From an uncultured Lachnospiraceae bacterium (lineage in GTDB: Bacteria > Bacillota > Clostridia > Lachnospirales > Lachnospiraceae), in contig CAJOGB010000003.1 of NCBI GenBank assembly GCA_905233835.1, positions 1 to 36,120 of the forward strand: 36,120 bases of DNA. Reading direction: 5' to 3'. The notes under the pieces were generated by a model. It did no database searches. It had not been told where the DNA came from and saw nothing but the letters and a program-made list of their open reading frames with translations. A program made the position numbers and the translations under genes. Of this stretch, positions 24,328 through 33,273 are shown in pieces (the stretch's first letter is position 1; every line of letters begins with the position of its first letter).

Positions 24328-26196
24328 ATGGGTGAAAAAGAAGAAATGGAGGCTCTTCGTCGGGAGAACGAAAAGCTGAAAGAAGAAAATGCGGCACTTC
24401 ACGAACGATTAAAAAGTGGTGAAGAACAGAAACGAATTTTTACACAGCGTTTGAACCACGGAATTCGAACGCCTTTAAACGCGTCTATCGGTCTTACGAA
24501 TCTGATTCTTCAAAAGAAGGTTCGAGAAGACGAATTGGAAAACTGTATACGAAGGATTGAAAAATCCGGAAACGAGATAAAAAAAGTTTTAAACGATCTT
24601 TGGGATTATTCGTTTTTGACCAATGAGAAAGTTCGCCTGGAGGAACGCGAGTACAGTATGGCGGAACTCTTAAGCGAAGTGGATGCACAGCTTCGGGTTC
24701 GCACCGGAGGAAAAGAAATACGCGAACATTTGGAACTGGATCCGGACATGCCCAGCGTTTTGTACGGAGATGCCACCCGCTTAAAGCAGATTCTTATGGG
24801 TGTGGTGGAAAATGCCATTCGTTTTACCAAAGAGGGAAGTATCTTTTTAAAGATTCGTGTAGATCTTTTGGATAACAGTGATACGGCCAATCTTTTCTTT
24901 TCCATTCGGGATACCGGATTGGGATTCAGTGAAGAGCAGGTAAATAAAATGTTCGAACCCTTCGGTGGAAAAGAAATTATTGATGAGGATTTGGACGAAT
25001 TGGAAACCGGATTTGAACTTCCCATTGTTCGTCGATTGATTGAAATCATGAACGGCGGAATTCAGGTTTCCAGTGAAAAAGGAAAAGGCACGGAGATATT
25101 ATTTGTGATACCTCAGAAAGTAGTTGATAAAAGTCCCATTGATTTTTCGGAAGACGTTATTGACGATTTCCATTTTGTGGCACCGAACGCAAAGGTTTTA
25201 ATCGTTGATGATAACGAAATAAATCTTACGGTGGCAAAGGGCCATCTTCTTCCCCTTCAGATGCAAATCGACTTGGCAGCAAACGGGGAAGAAGCCATCG
25301 AAAAAGTAAAACAAAATCCCTATCATTTAATCTTTATGGATTATATGATGCCGGGATTAAATGGTTTGGAAACCGTGAAAAAAATCCGTGAGGAAGATGG
25401 TGGGAAATACAAAGATATTCCAATGATTGCTTTAAGCGCCAATGTCATTGAAGAGACAAAAAAAATCTTCAAGGCAGAGGGCATGAACGATTATTTGGAA
25501 AAGCCCATTAAGCCAAATGATATTATTTCCATGACAAAGAAATGGCTGCCGAAGGATCTGCTTCAAAAGACGGAGGAAGCCACCTTTGAAATCAAAGTGG
25601 AACAGAACCTTCCGAAGATTGAAGGAATCAATCCCGAAGAAGGTGTGAAGTATTCTGGATCAAAGAAGCGTTGGCTTGAGATGCTTTCCGATTTCTATCA
25701 TATTATCGATTTTAAAAAGAAGAAAATCGAAGATGATATGGCTGCGGAAGATTACGCTTCCTATACCGTGGAAGTGCATGCTTTAAAAAATACGGCGCGT
25801 TTGATCGGCGCCATGGAGCTTTCTACAGAGTTTTACGAACTGGAACAGTTGGGAGACGAAAAAAATGTGGATAAGATCCGAGAAAAAACTCCCGGTGTAC
25901 TGAACCATTTTGAAAGCTATAAACCGATTTTAAAACCATATGCTTTTTCAAGTGAGGAGAAGGAAAGGAATGTGGTTTCCAACGATGAAATCATCGCTGT
26001 TTTAAAGGAAATCCGAGATGCCATCGACGGGTTTGATTTAGACGGTGCGGACGAAGGTATGGAGAAGTTAAATACTTACGAAGTGCCAAAGCAGTACAAG
26101 GATCGCATGAAGAAACTTCGTGCATTGGTGGCGGATGTTGCTATGGAGGATGTCATCAGTGAAACAACAGCACTGATTGACGAACTTAGCAAATAA
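24328..26196 (+). CDS. Soluble hybrid histidine kinase (coiled coil-HisKA-HATPase-REC-HPt)
   Basis: H-box LNHGIRTPLNASIG, N-box VENAIRFT, G1 DTGLGFS, REC LIVDDNEIN...FMDYMMPGLNG, HPt VHALKNTARLIGA. GGGGGAG supports ATG 24328. Confidence 0.88.
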   Translation: MGEKEEMEALRRENEKLKEENAALHERLKSGEEQKRIFTQRLNHGIRTPLNASIGLTNLILQKKVREDELENCIRRIEKSGNEIKKVLNDLWDYSFLTNEKVRLEEREYSMAELLSEVDAQLRVRTGGKEIREHLELDPDMPSVLYGDATRLKQILMGVVENAIRFTKEGSIFLKIRVDLLDNSDTANLFFSIRDTGLGFSEEQVNKMFEPFGGKEIIDEDLDELETGFELPIVRRLIEIMNGGIQVSSEKGKGTEILFVIPQKVVDKSPIDFSEDVIDDFHFVAPNAKVLIVDDNEINLTVAKGHLLPLQMQIDLAANGEEAIEKVKQNPYHLIFMDYMMPGLNGLETVKKIREEDGGKYKDIPMIALSANVIEETKKIFKAEGMNDYLEKPIKPNDIISMTKKWLPKDLLQKTEEATFEIKVEQNLPKIEGINPEEGVKYSGSKKRWLEMLSDFYHIIDFKKKKIEDDMAAEDYASYTVEVHALKNTARLIGAMELSTEFYELEQLGDEKNVDKIREKTPGVLNHFESYKPILKPYAFSSEEKERNVVSNDEIIAVLKEIRDAIDGFDLDGADEGMEKLNTYEVPKQYKDRMKKLRALVADVAMEDVISETTALIDELSK

Positions 26197-26206
26197 GGGG
26201 AATGAT

Positions 26207-26968
26207 ATGAGACGTGACAATATTTTGTTTGTGACCGAGGGTAAGAATTACCTAAACGAATCCATTATCGATAATTTAAGTGATAAAGGATTTAAAGTAA
26301 TTCAGTGCGCCGCTGAAAAAGAAGAATTGGAATCGGCGACTCAGCATTCGGTGGTTGGTATGCTTTTGTTTGTGGATGACAGGGTCCTAAAAGCAGCCAA
26401 CAAACTGGAGTGTGTCAAAGAGTGCGTGCTTCGTGAGGACATTCCGATTTTCCTTTTGGGCCAAAAAGAAGATATCGATCGAGCCATGACGGTACTGCCA
26501 CCCCATACGGTGCGGGAATCCTATATCCGTCCCATTGATATTAAGGATGTGGCCATTAATATCCGTATGGATGTGGATCGGCTTTCTTATGAAGAAAGAC
26601 AAAGTATTTTGGTGGTGGATGATTCCGGTGCTTACCTTAGAAGTGTACGAGAGTGGCTGGGAGATAAATACCAGGTGGTACTTGCAAACTCCGGAGCTAT
26701 GGCCATTAAATCCATGACGCTTAAAAAACCGGATTTGGTTTTGTTGGATTATGAAATGCCTATCGTGGACGGAAAACAGGTACTTGAAATGATTCGTTCC
26801 GAGACAGAATTTTCGGATGTACCGGTCATCTTTTTAACCGGTAAAAATGATAAAAAAAGTATCATGGGGGTTATGTCTTTAAAGCCCAACGGATACTTAT
26901 TAAAAACCATGGATCCCATTGAAATCATTCGGGCCGTGGACGAATTTTTCTCAACATATAAGGGGTAG
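26207..26968 (+). CDS. Response regulator with N-terminal pseudo-receiver-like and C-terminal receiver domains, no output domain
   Basis: C-terminal REC: SILVVDDSGAYL...LVLLDYEMPIVDGKQVL...VIFLTGK. The N-terminal half looks receiver-like but lacks a clear phosphoacceptor motif. Confidence 0.8.
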   Translation: MRRDNILFVTEGKNYLNESIIDNLSDKGFKVIQCAAEKEELESATQHSVVGMLLFVDDRVLKAANKLECVKECVLREDIPIFLLGQKEDIDRAMTVLPPHTVRESYIRPIDIKDVAINIRMDVDRLSYEERQSILVVDDSGAYLRSVREWLGDKYQVVLANSGAMAIKSMTLKKPDLVLLDYEMPIVDGKQVLEMIRSETEFSDVPVIFLTGKNDKKSIMGVMSLKPNGYLLKTMDPIEIIRAVDEFFSTYKG

Positions 26969-26970
26969 AA

Positions 26971-27858
26971 ATGAACGGACTTGAAAACAAAGAAGTAAAC
27001 AGTATTGTGGAACAGATTTTAAAAGACTATGAGATGGGCAAGGATATCGACACCATGAAGGTGTACGATCAGCCGGATCGCATGGCCATTAAAGAAATTG
27101 TTAATAAATTGATTCGAATCGTATATCCCGGTTACTATCGGGATAAGGTTTATAAAAGTTATAACCTCCAAGGAAACTTAACGGTTTTAATCGAGGATGT
27201 GCTTTATAACTTAAGTAAGCAGATTACCACGGTTTTAAAATACGATTGCAAGTGTGAGCCGGATGAGAAAAAGTTTGAGGAACAGGCTCATAACATTTCT
27301 TTGGAGTTTTGCTCTCGTATTCCAAAAATCAGAGAATATGTGGAGACGGATTTGGAGGCCACCTATGAGGGAGATCCGGCAGCTTACAGTAAGGATGAAA
27401 TCATTCTTAGCTACCCGGGACTTTTGGCCACCACGGTTTATCGTTTGGCACATGAACTTTTTACATTGGATGTTCCATTGATTCCTCGTATGATGACGGA
27501 GTATGCGCATTCAAAAACAGGAATTGATATTCATCCGGGAGCCACCATCGGAAAGTATTTCTTTATCGATCACGGTACCGGAGTGGTTATCGGTTATTCC
27601 ACCATTATCGGGGAACACGTTAAGGTGTATCAGGGAGTTACATTGGGAGCACTTTCTACCAGCGGAGGCCAAGCGCTTCATGGGGTACGAAGACATCCTA
27701 CCATTGAGGATAATGTCACCATCTACTCCGGTGCATCTATTCTGGGGGCAGATACGGTTGTCGGTGAGGGATCGGTAATCGGATCGAACGCATTTATTAC
27801 AGAGTCACTTCCTGCGGGAACCCGGGTAACAATTAAAAATGATCAGAGAAAAGTATAA
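26971..27858 (+). CDS. cysE: Serine O-acetyltransferase
   Basis: EYAHSKTGIDIHPGATIGKYFFIDHGTGVVIGYSTIIGEHVKVYQGVTLGALS, left-handed beta-helix hexapeptides. Confidence 0.92.
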   Translation: MNGLENKEVNSIVEQILKDYEMGKDIDTMKVYDQPDRMAIKEIVNKLIRIVYPGYYRDKVYKSYNLQGNLTVLIEDVLYNLSKQITTVLKYDCKCEPDEKKFEEQAHNISLEFCSRIPKIREYVETDLEATYEGDPAAYSKDEIILSYPGLLATTVYRLAHELFTLDVPLIPRMMTEYAHSKTGIDIHPGATIGKYFFIDHGTGVVIGYSTIIGEHVKVYQGVTLGALSTSGGQALHGVRRHPTIEDNVTIYSGASILGADTVVGEGSVIGSNAFITESLPAGTRVTIKNDQRKV

Positions 27859-28744
27859 GAAAAAGCTTACAGATATATTAAAAAAGATTTCCGTCATATC
27901 GGCACTTCCGGCGCTTCTTATTGCAACGGCAGCAGTGCTTTTGCTACCGATTGTGATTATGACTTTTGCGTGGGATGTTACCCACATGTTGGCGATTTTA
28001 TATATCTTTTACGGTATATTGGTTATCGTGGTCAATCGATGGGAAGTCTGGGCAAAATTAAAAGAAATCGGTCACGCCATTCCGCTGATCGATCATATGA
28101 TGCGCGAAAAGAATTTTCGGTTTCGTGTTTTTTTGTACTGGAGTACGTTTATCAGTTTCTTAATGCTGGTATTCTACATCTGGGCAGGTTGGGCATACGG
28201 ATCCTTTTGGTTTTTTGCATTGGCAGGATATAACTTTGTGGTAATGGCCATTCGCATGATTATGTCTCGAAGAGATTTTTATTATAAGCGGAAGGGTTAT
28301 TCGGGAGAACGCTTGTATCGTCGTCAGATGCATACCTATCGATGGGTGGGTGCTTCCATTCTGTTTTTAAATATTTTTATCGGCGGTATGGCCCTTCTTA
28401 TGACTTTTGAAAATCAGTATTTCCCATACCATCCGGCACTTATTATGAGTATCGCATTATTTGCGATTTATCGATTCATTACCGGTTTTATCAACGCAAA
28501 GAAGTTCCAGGATAATAAGAATAAAATTTTTTCTGCCGCAAAGATTTTGGATATGATCATCGGAATCATGGCTATGTATACCTTGCAGACCACACTGTTA
28601 TCTCTTTTGCCGGATGACCACATGGGTCGATTCTATGCGAATTTGATCGTGGGTGTTTTGGTATTTACCTATTCACTGGTCATTGGAGTTCGAATGATTG
28701 TGCATGCGACTTGTGAATTGGTCGCCATAGAAAAAAATAAATGA
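27839..28744 (+). CDS. Uncharacterised multi-pass membrane protein
   Basis: 301 aa, several hydrophobic segments; start overlaps the cysE 3' end by 20 nt. Confidence 0.75.
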   Translation: MIREKYKKKLTDILKKISVISALPALLIATAAVLLLPIVIMTFAWDVTHMLAILYIFYGILVIVVNRWEVWAKLKEIGHAIPLIDHMMREKNFRFRVFLYWSTFISFLMLVFYIWAGWAYGSFWFFALAGYNFVVMAIRMIMSRRDFYYKRKGYSGERLYRRQMHTYRWVGASILFLNIFIGGMALLMTFENQYFPYHPALIMSIALFAIYRFITGFINAKKFQDNKNKIFSAAKILDMIIGIMAMYTLQTTLLSLLPDDHMGRFYANLIVGVLVFTYSLVIGVRMIVHATCELVAIEKNK

Positions 28745-29535
28745 GTTATTTAGACGAGCATTATAATAAATTTTTCGAAGAAAAGCGTTTGGATTCCCGT
28801 CACGGACAGGTGGAGTATCGACTGACCGCAAAGCGAATTAAAGACGTTTTAAATGAGATTGAAAAAACGGGACGTAAAAAAAACGAGATAAGGGTCGCGG
28901 ACATCGGAGCCGGCACCGGTCGCTATGCCATTTTTTTGTTTGAAGAAGGATATGATGTAACGGCGGTGGAATTGGTGCAGCACAATCTTGGCATTATGAA
29001 GCAAAAATGCCCAAGTTTAAACTGCTATAAAGGAAACGCACTGAAACTGAAACGAATCCCGGATGAAAGCTGTGATGTGGTGCTGCTTCTCGGTCCCATG
29101 TATCATTTGTTTTCCTACGAGGATAAGTTAAAGGCCCTTTCGGAAGCAAAGCGGATTTGTAAATGTGGCGGAAGAATCTTTGTGGCCTACTTAATGAATG
29201 AGTACGGAATCATAACGTATGGGTTTAAAGAGAAGCATATTTTGGAAGTAAAAAGCGAAGGCCGTTTGACCGACGACTATCAGTGTGTTTCCAAAGAAGA
29301 GCATTTGTATGATTATGTTCGCATCGAAACCATTGATGCGTTAAAGAATGACGCTTCTTTGAAACGCGAGGTTTTATTTACACCGGACGGACCGGCAAAT
29401 TATATGCGCCCCTTTTTAAATCAATTAAGCGAAGAAGAGTTTGAAGAGTTTGTTTCCTATGTGGAAAGTATAAGTACACGCAGTGATTTAATGGGTGCGG
29501 CGGCACATACGGTGGATGTGCTTATAAAGGAATGA
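28741..29535 (+). CDS. Class I SAM-dependent methyltransferase
   Basis: IRVADIGAGTGRYAIFLFEEGYDVTAVEL, SCDVVLLLGPMYHL. Confidence 0.9.
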   Translation: MSYLDEHYNKFFEEKRLDSRHGQVEYRLTAKRIKDVLNEIEKTGRKKNEIRVADIGAGTGRYAIFLFEEGYDVTAVELVQHNLGIMKQKCPSLNCYKGNALKLKRIPDESCDVVLLLGPMYHLFSYEDKLKALSEAKRICKCGGRIFVAYLMNEYGIITYGFKEKHILEVKSEGRLTDDYQCVSKEEHLYDYVRIETIDALKNDASLKREVLFTPDGPANYMRPFLNQLSEEEFEEFVSYVESISTRSDLMGAAAHTVDVLIKE

Positions 29536-29544
29536 GGTTTTTAT

Positions 29545-30192
29545 ATGACGCAAAAAGAGCGAATGGAAGCGGGGATTGTTTACGATCCCGCAGATCCGGA
29601 GATTGAACGGGAACAGGGTGCATGCTTGGAAAAGTTGTACGACTTTAATGTCACCAGACCTTCCGAAATGGAGAAACGGCAGGAGCTTTTAAAGCAGATG
29701 TTTGGAAGTATCGGAAGAGGGTGCTATATCGAGCAACCCTTTCATGCGAACTGGGGTGGAAAGCATTGCCACTTTGGCGAGTTGGTGTATGCGAATTTTA
29801 ATTTGACTTTGGTGGATGACGGAAACATCTACGTGGGAGATAAAACCATGTTTGGTCCCAACGTTTGCGTAGCCACGGCCAATCATCCCATTAATGTGGA
29901 ACTTCGTGAAAAGATGCTTCAGTACAATAAAGATGTGCATATCGGAAAGTGCGTTTGGATTGGAGCAAACAGTGTGATTTGTCCGGGAGTAACCATCGGA
30001 GATAATACGGTTATCGGAGCGGGAAGTGTGGTGACAAAAGACATCCCCGCAAATGTGGTGGCCGCAGGTGTGCCATGTAAAGTGATTCGAGAAATCGGTG
30101 CGCGGGATGATGAGTTTTTCTATAAAGATGAAAAACTGGACTGGGAAAATTTAAAAGATATGGTGCCGCAGTTTGGGCATGTAAAGGAATAG
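29545..30192 (+). CDS. Maltose/galactoside O-acetyltransferase-like (hexapeptide repeat)
   Basis: PFHANWGGKHCHFGELVYANFNLTLVDDGNIYVGDKTMFGPNVCVATANHPI...WIGANSVICPGVTIGDNTVIGAGSVVTKDIPANVVAAGVPCKVIR. Confidence 0.92.
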   Translation: MTQKERMEAGIVYDPADPEIEREQGACLEKLYDFNVTRPSEMEKRQELLKQMFGSIGRGCYIEQPFHANWGGKHCHFGELVYANFNLTLVDDGNIYVGDKTMFGPNVCVATANHPINVELREKMLQYNKDVHIGKCVWIGANSVICPGVTIGDNTVIGAGSVVTKDIPANVVAAGVPCKVIREIGARDDEFFYKDEKLDWENLKDMVPQFGHVKE

Positions 30193-30216
30193 AATAACGT
30201 TTCGCATGGGGAGAAT

Positions 30217-31116
30217 ATGGACGTTAACGGAAGTGATTATGAAAAAAATATTTTAAAGGCGATATTTGCCACAGACGGAATTAAGTTTTTCGTAAAAGAC
30301 AAAGACCGAAAATTTGTGGATGCAAATCAGGCGTTTTTGGATTTTTACGGATTTGAATCCGTGGCGGTTATTCGCGGACGCACGGATGAGGATATGGGCT
30401 GGCATGTGGATCCGGTTCCCTTCAAGCAGGACGAACTTCGTGTCATTGAAAACGGAGAAAAGATTGATGGGGCGGAAGGAAACTGTATTATCCGCGGAGA
30501 GATTCGAAATATCCGTGCCTTTAAGATGCCGATTTATGACGATGATGAAAACATCATCGGCTTGGTGGGATATTTTTATGACATTACTGAAGAGGTTCGG
30601 GAAAAGGAGCATACGGAAAAACGAATACGCCGAGATAAATTAACCGGTCTTTTAAACAAGGACGGTTTGGTAGAACAGTTAACGGTGTATGAAGGCGGAT
30701 ATAGACTTCGAGGAATTAACTTCTGCTGTATTTATTTAAATATCGATAATTTCAGAGACATCATGACACAGTATGGCGAAGAGTTTGCGAATGATCTTTT
30801 GATTAACATCGCAGAGTGCTTTTCCCTTACCCTTTCCACCGGCGGTGTCATGGCTCGTATGTATAAAGATAATTTTGTGATTTTGCATCAGATAACCAGA
30901 GAAGATCAGGTGGATATTTTGATCTCCCGACTTCGACTGGCATTAAATAAGGTAAAGGTTTTATCGGAGAATCAACTGAAGCCAGGAATCTCCGTGGGTG
31001 CTGCTTTAATATCCGAAGCGGAAGACGGAGAGCATTTAATTAACTTGGCGGAAGCGAGAATGTTAGAGGATAAAAACCGAAGAAAAGATAACGGTATTCA
31101 TGCCGGAATGAGCTAG
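30217..31116 (+). CDS. PAS domain plus catalytically degenerate GGDEF domain
   Basis: PAS-like N-terminus (FFVKDKDRKFVDANQAFLDFYGF). GGDEF fold cues (RDKLTGLLNKDGL, IYLNIDNFRDI) with ARMYKDNFVIL at the GGDEF position. Confidence 0.82.
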   Translation: MDVNGSDYEKNILKAIFATDGIKFFVKDKDRKFVDANQAFLDFYGFESVAVIRGRTDEDMGWHVDPVPFKQDELRVIENGEKIDGAEGNCIIRGEIRNIRAFKMPIYDDDENIIGLVGYFYDITEEVREKEHTEKRIRRDKLTGLLNKDGLVEQLTVYEGGYRLRGINFCCIYLNIDNFRDIMTQYGEEFANDLLINIAECFSLTLSTGGVMARMYKDNFVILHQITREDQVDILISRLRLALNKVKVLSENQLKPGISVGAALISEAEDGEHLINLAEARMLEDKNRRKDNGIHAGMS

Positions 31117-31132
31117 AAAGGGGATTTATGTA

Positions 31133-32287
31133 ATGGAAGTTTCAAAGAACATTTTATATGTGGGAGTGGATGATACATCCATCGATTTATTTGAGAGTCA
31201 GTATCCTATGGAAGAAGAGGTGGGCATCTCATATAACTCTTATGTAATTTTGGATGAGAAGATTGCCGTTATGGATGCGGTGGATAAACGAGGAGAAGCA
31301 GAGTGGTTTGCAAATCTAAAGAAAGCACTTTCCGGAAAGACTCCGGATTATTTGGTAGTGCAGCATTTGGAACCGGATCATTCCGGCTGCGTACAGAAAT
31401 TTGTGGAGAAGTATCCTTCCGTACAGGTGGTTTGCTCAGCAAAAGCAAAACCCATGCTTCCACAGTTTTTTGACTTTGATATGACAAATGTTCTTGGTGT
31501 GGCAGAAGGTGATATCTTGGAACTGGGAAGTCATACCCTTCACTTTGTAATGGCACCCATGGTTCACTGGCCGGAGGTTATGGTGTCTTATGAGTCTTCG
31601 GAAAAAGTATTATTTTCCGCTGACGGATTCGGAACCTTTGGAGCTATCAAGAATAACGTTCCTTGGGAGCAGGAAGCCAGCCATTATTTCTTAAATATTG
31701 TGGGTAAGTACGGCGCAAGTGTACAGGCGTTGTTGAAAAAAGCAGCTACGTTGGAAATCGAAAAGATTTGTCCGTTACACGGACCGGTGTTATCCGGAGA
31801 TTTAAGTCCCTATTTAGAGAAGTATCAGATTTGGTCTTCCTATGAACCGGAGATTGACGGGATTTTGGTTTGCCATGCTTCCGCACACGGAAATACGAAA
31901 AAGGCAGCAGAAGATTTTGCGGAGGAATTAAAGGCAGCAGGAGCCAAAGTAAAAGTGTTGGATCTTTGCAGAGAAGATGTTTCCGAAGCGGTTGAAAAAT
32001 GCTTCCAGTATAAAAAGATTGTACTTGCGGCCATTACCTATGACGGAAATTTATTCCCTGCGATGCAGGATTTGATTTATCATCTTTCCATTAAAAATTT
32101 CCAGAACCGCACCATCGGTTTGATTGAAAACGGTTCTTGGGCACCGGTATCCGGAAAGAAGATGCGTGAGCAGTTGGAAACTATGAAGGACGTGACCGTC
32201 TTGGAAGAGCAGGTAACTTTAAAGACCAAGGCTCACGAAGAAAACAAGGCGCAGTTTGAAGCGTTAAAGAAAGCACTTTTGGCATAA
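31133..32287 (+). CDS. FprA-type flavodiiron protein
   Basis: HLEPDHSGCVQKF, MVHWPEVMVSY, SADGFGTFG, CPLHGPVLSGDL, and a C-terminal flavodoxin domain. Confidence 0.93.
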   Translation: MEVSKNILYVGVDDTSIDLFESQYPMEEEVGISYNSYVILDEKIAVMDAVDKRGEAEWFANLKKALSGKTPDYLVVQHLEPDHSGCVQKFVEKYPSVQVVCSAKAKPMLPQFFDFDMTNVLGVAEGDILELGSHTLHFVMAPMVHWPEVMVSYESSEKVLFSADGFGTFGAIKNNVPWEQEASHYFLNIVGKYGASVQALLKKAATLEIEKICPLHGPVLSGDLSPYLEKYQIWSSYEPEIDGILVCHASAHGNTKKAAEDFAEELKAAGAKVKVLDLCREDVSEAVEKCFQYKKIVLAAITYDGNLFPAMQDLIYHLSIKNFQNRTIGLIENGSWAPVSGKKMREQLETMKDVTVLEEQVTLKTKAHEENKAQFEALKKALLA

Positions 32288-33064
32288 ATGGGAAATAAAA
32301 ACTTTCGACTGAAAATCTCATACGACGGAACCAGATACTTGGGTTGGGAACATCAACCCGGAAAAGATACCATCCAAGGAAAAATCGAGATGGTGTTGGC
32401 TCGCATGATTGGGTTGGAGCCGAACCAGGAGGAGTTCTTCGGAGATAACCCGCCGGTGGATGTGATTGCTTCGGGACGAACCGATGCGGGAGTGCACGCA
32501 AAAGCCCAGGTGGCAAATGCAGTTTTGGATACCAATCTTTCTGCGGAAGAAATTCGGGATTATTTAAATACTTATCTTCCGGATGATATCGCGGTTACCG
32601 ATGTAAAAGAAGTTTCCGATCGATTCCATGCCAGATACAATGCGGTTGGAAAAACCTATCAGTACACTTGCTTTGAAGGACCGGTAAAGCCGGTGTTTAA
32701 TCGAAAGTACTACACTTATTTGGATTCGCCTGTGGATGTGGATGCCATGCAAAAGGCAGCAGAGTATCTCGTCGGTGAACATGACTTTAAATCCTTTTGC
32801 GGAAACAGCCACATGAAAAAATCCACTGTTCGTGTGGTGGATAAAATCGAAATCAAACGAAGCAAAGGATATATTTATTTTACCTTTCACGGCACCGGTT
32901 TTTTACAAAACATGGTGCGAATCTTAGTGGGCACACTTTTGGAAGTGGGTGCCGGTCGAATGTCACCATCGGACATGCCCGGTATCTTAGAGGCCAAAGA
33001 TCGAAAAGTTGCGGGTCCCACCGCCCCCGCCAAAGGACTTTGTTTGGTGAAGGTGGATTATTGA
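32288..33064 (+). CDS. truA: tRNA pseudouridine synthase A
   Basis: KISYDGTRYLGWEHQPGKDTIQG, ASGRTDAGVHAKAQVANA, FTFHGTGFLQNMVRILVGTLLEVG. Confidence 0.96.
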   Translation: MGNKNFRLKISYDGTRYLGWEHQPGKDTIQGKIEMVLARMIGLEPNQEEFFGDNPPVDVIASGRTDAGVHAKAQVANAVLDTNLSAEEIRDYLNTYLPDDIAVTDVKEVSDRFHARYNAVGKTYQYTCFEGPVKPVFNRKYYTYLDSPVDVDAMQKAAEYLVGEHDFKSFCGNSHMKKSTVRVVDKIEIKRSKGYIYFTFHGTGFLQNMVRILVGTLLEVGAGRMSPSDMPGILEAKDRKVAGPTAPAKGLCLVKVDY

Positions 33065-33081
33065 TTATAAGTTTTATAGAG

Positions 33082-33109
33082 ACAGCGAAGGAGACTTCGC
33101 TGTTTTTTT
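33082..33109 (+). terminator. Intrinsic terminator after truA
   Basis: ACAGCGAAG-GAGA-CTTCGCTGT followed by T7. Confidence 0.9.
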
Positions 33110-33149
33110 ATTCTGAAACGTTTTTTATGCAATTCGCACAAAAACGAAT

Positions 33150-33248
33150 TTGACGTTTTGTGAATGATTTTGAGCGAAAATGTTTGAACTTGACGGAAAC
33201 AGATGATAAACTGAAGATAGTTGAAGGAATTTGACTGACTTTGAATGA
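33150..33248 (+). promoter_or_regulatory. Phased TTGANNGA array around the fru operon promoter
   Basis: TTGANNGA at 33170, 33190, 33221, 33231 and 33241; near matches at 33150 and 33160. Candidate promoter TTGAAC (33184-33189), 17-bp spacer, TAAACT (33207-33212) with an extended TG. Confidence 0.55.
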
Positions 33249-33273
33249 AACTAGAGGAGAGAAGGGATTAAAA

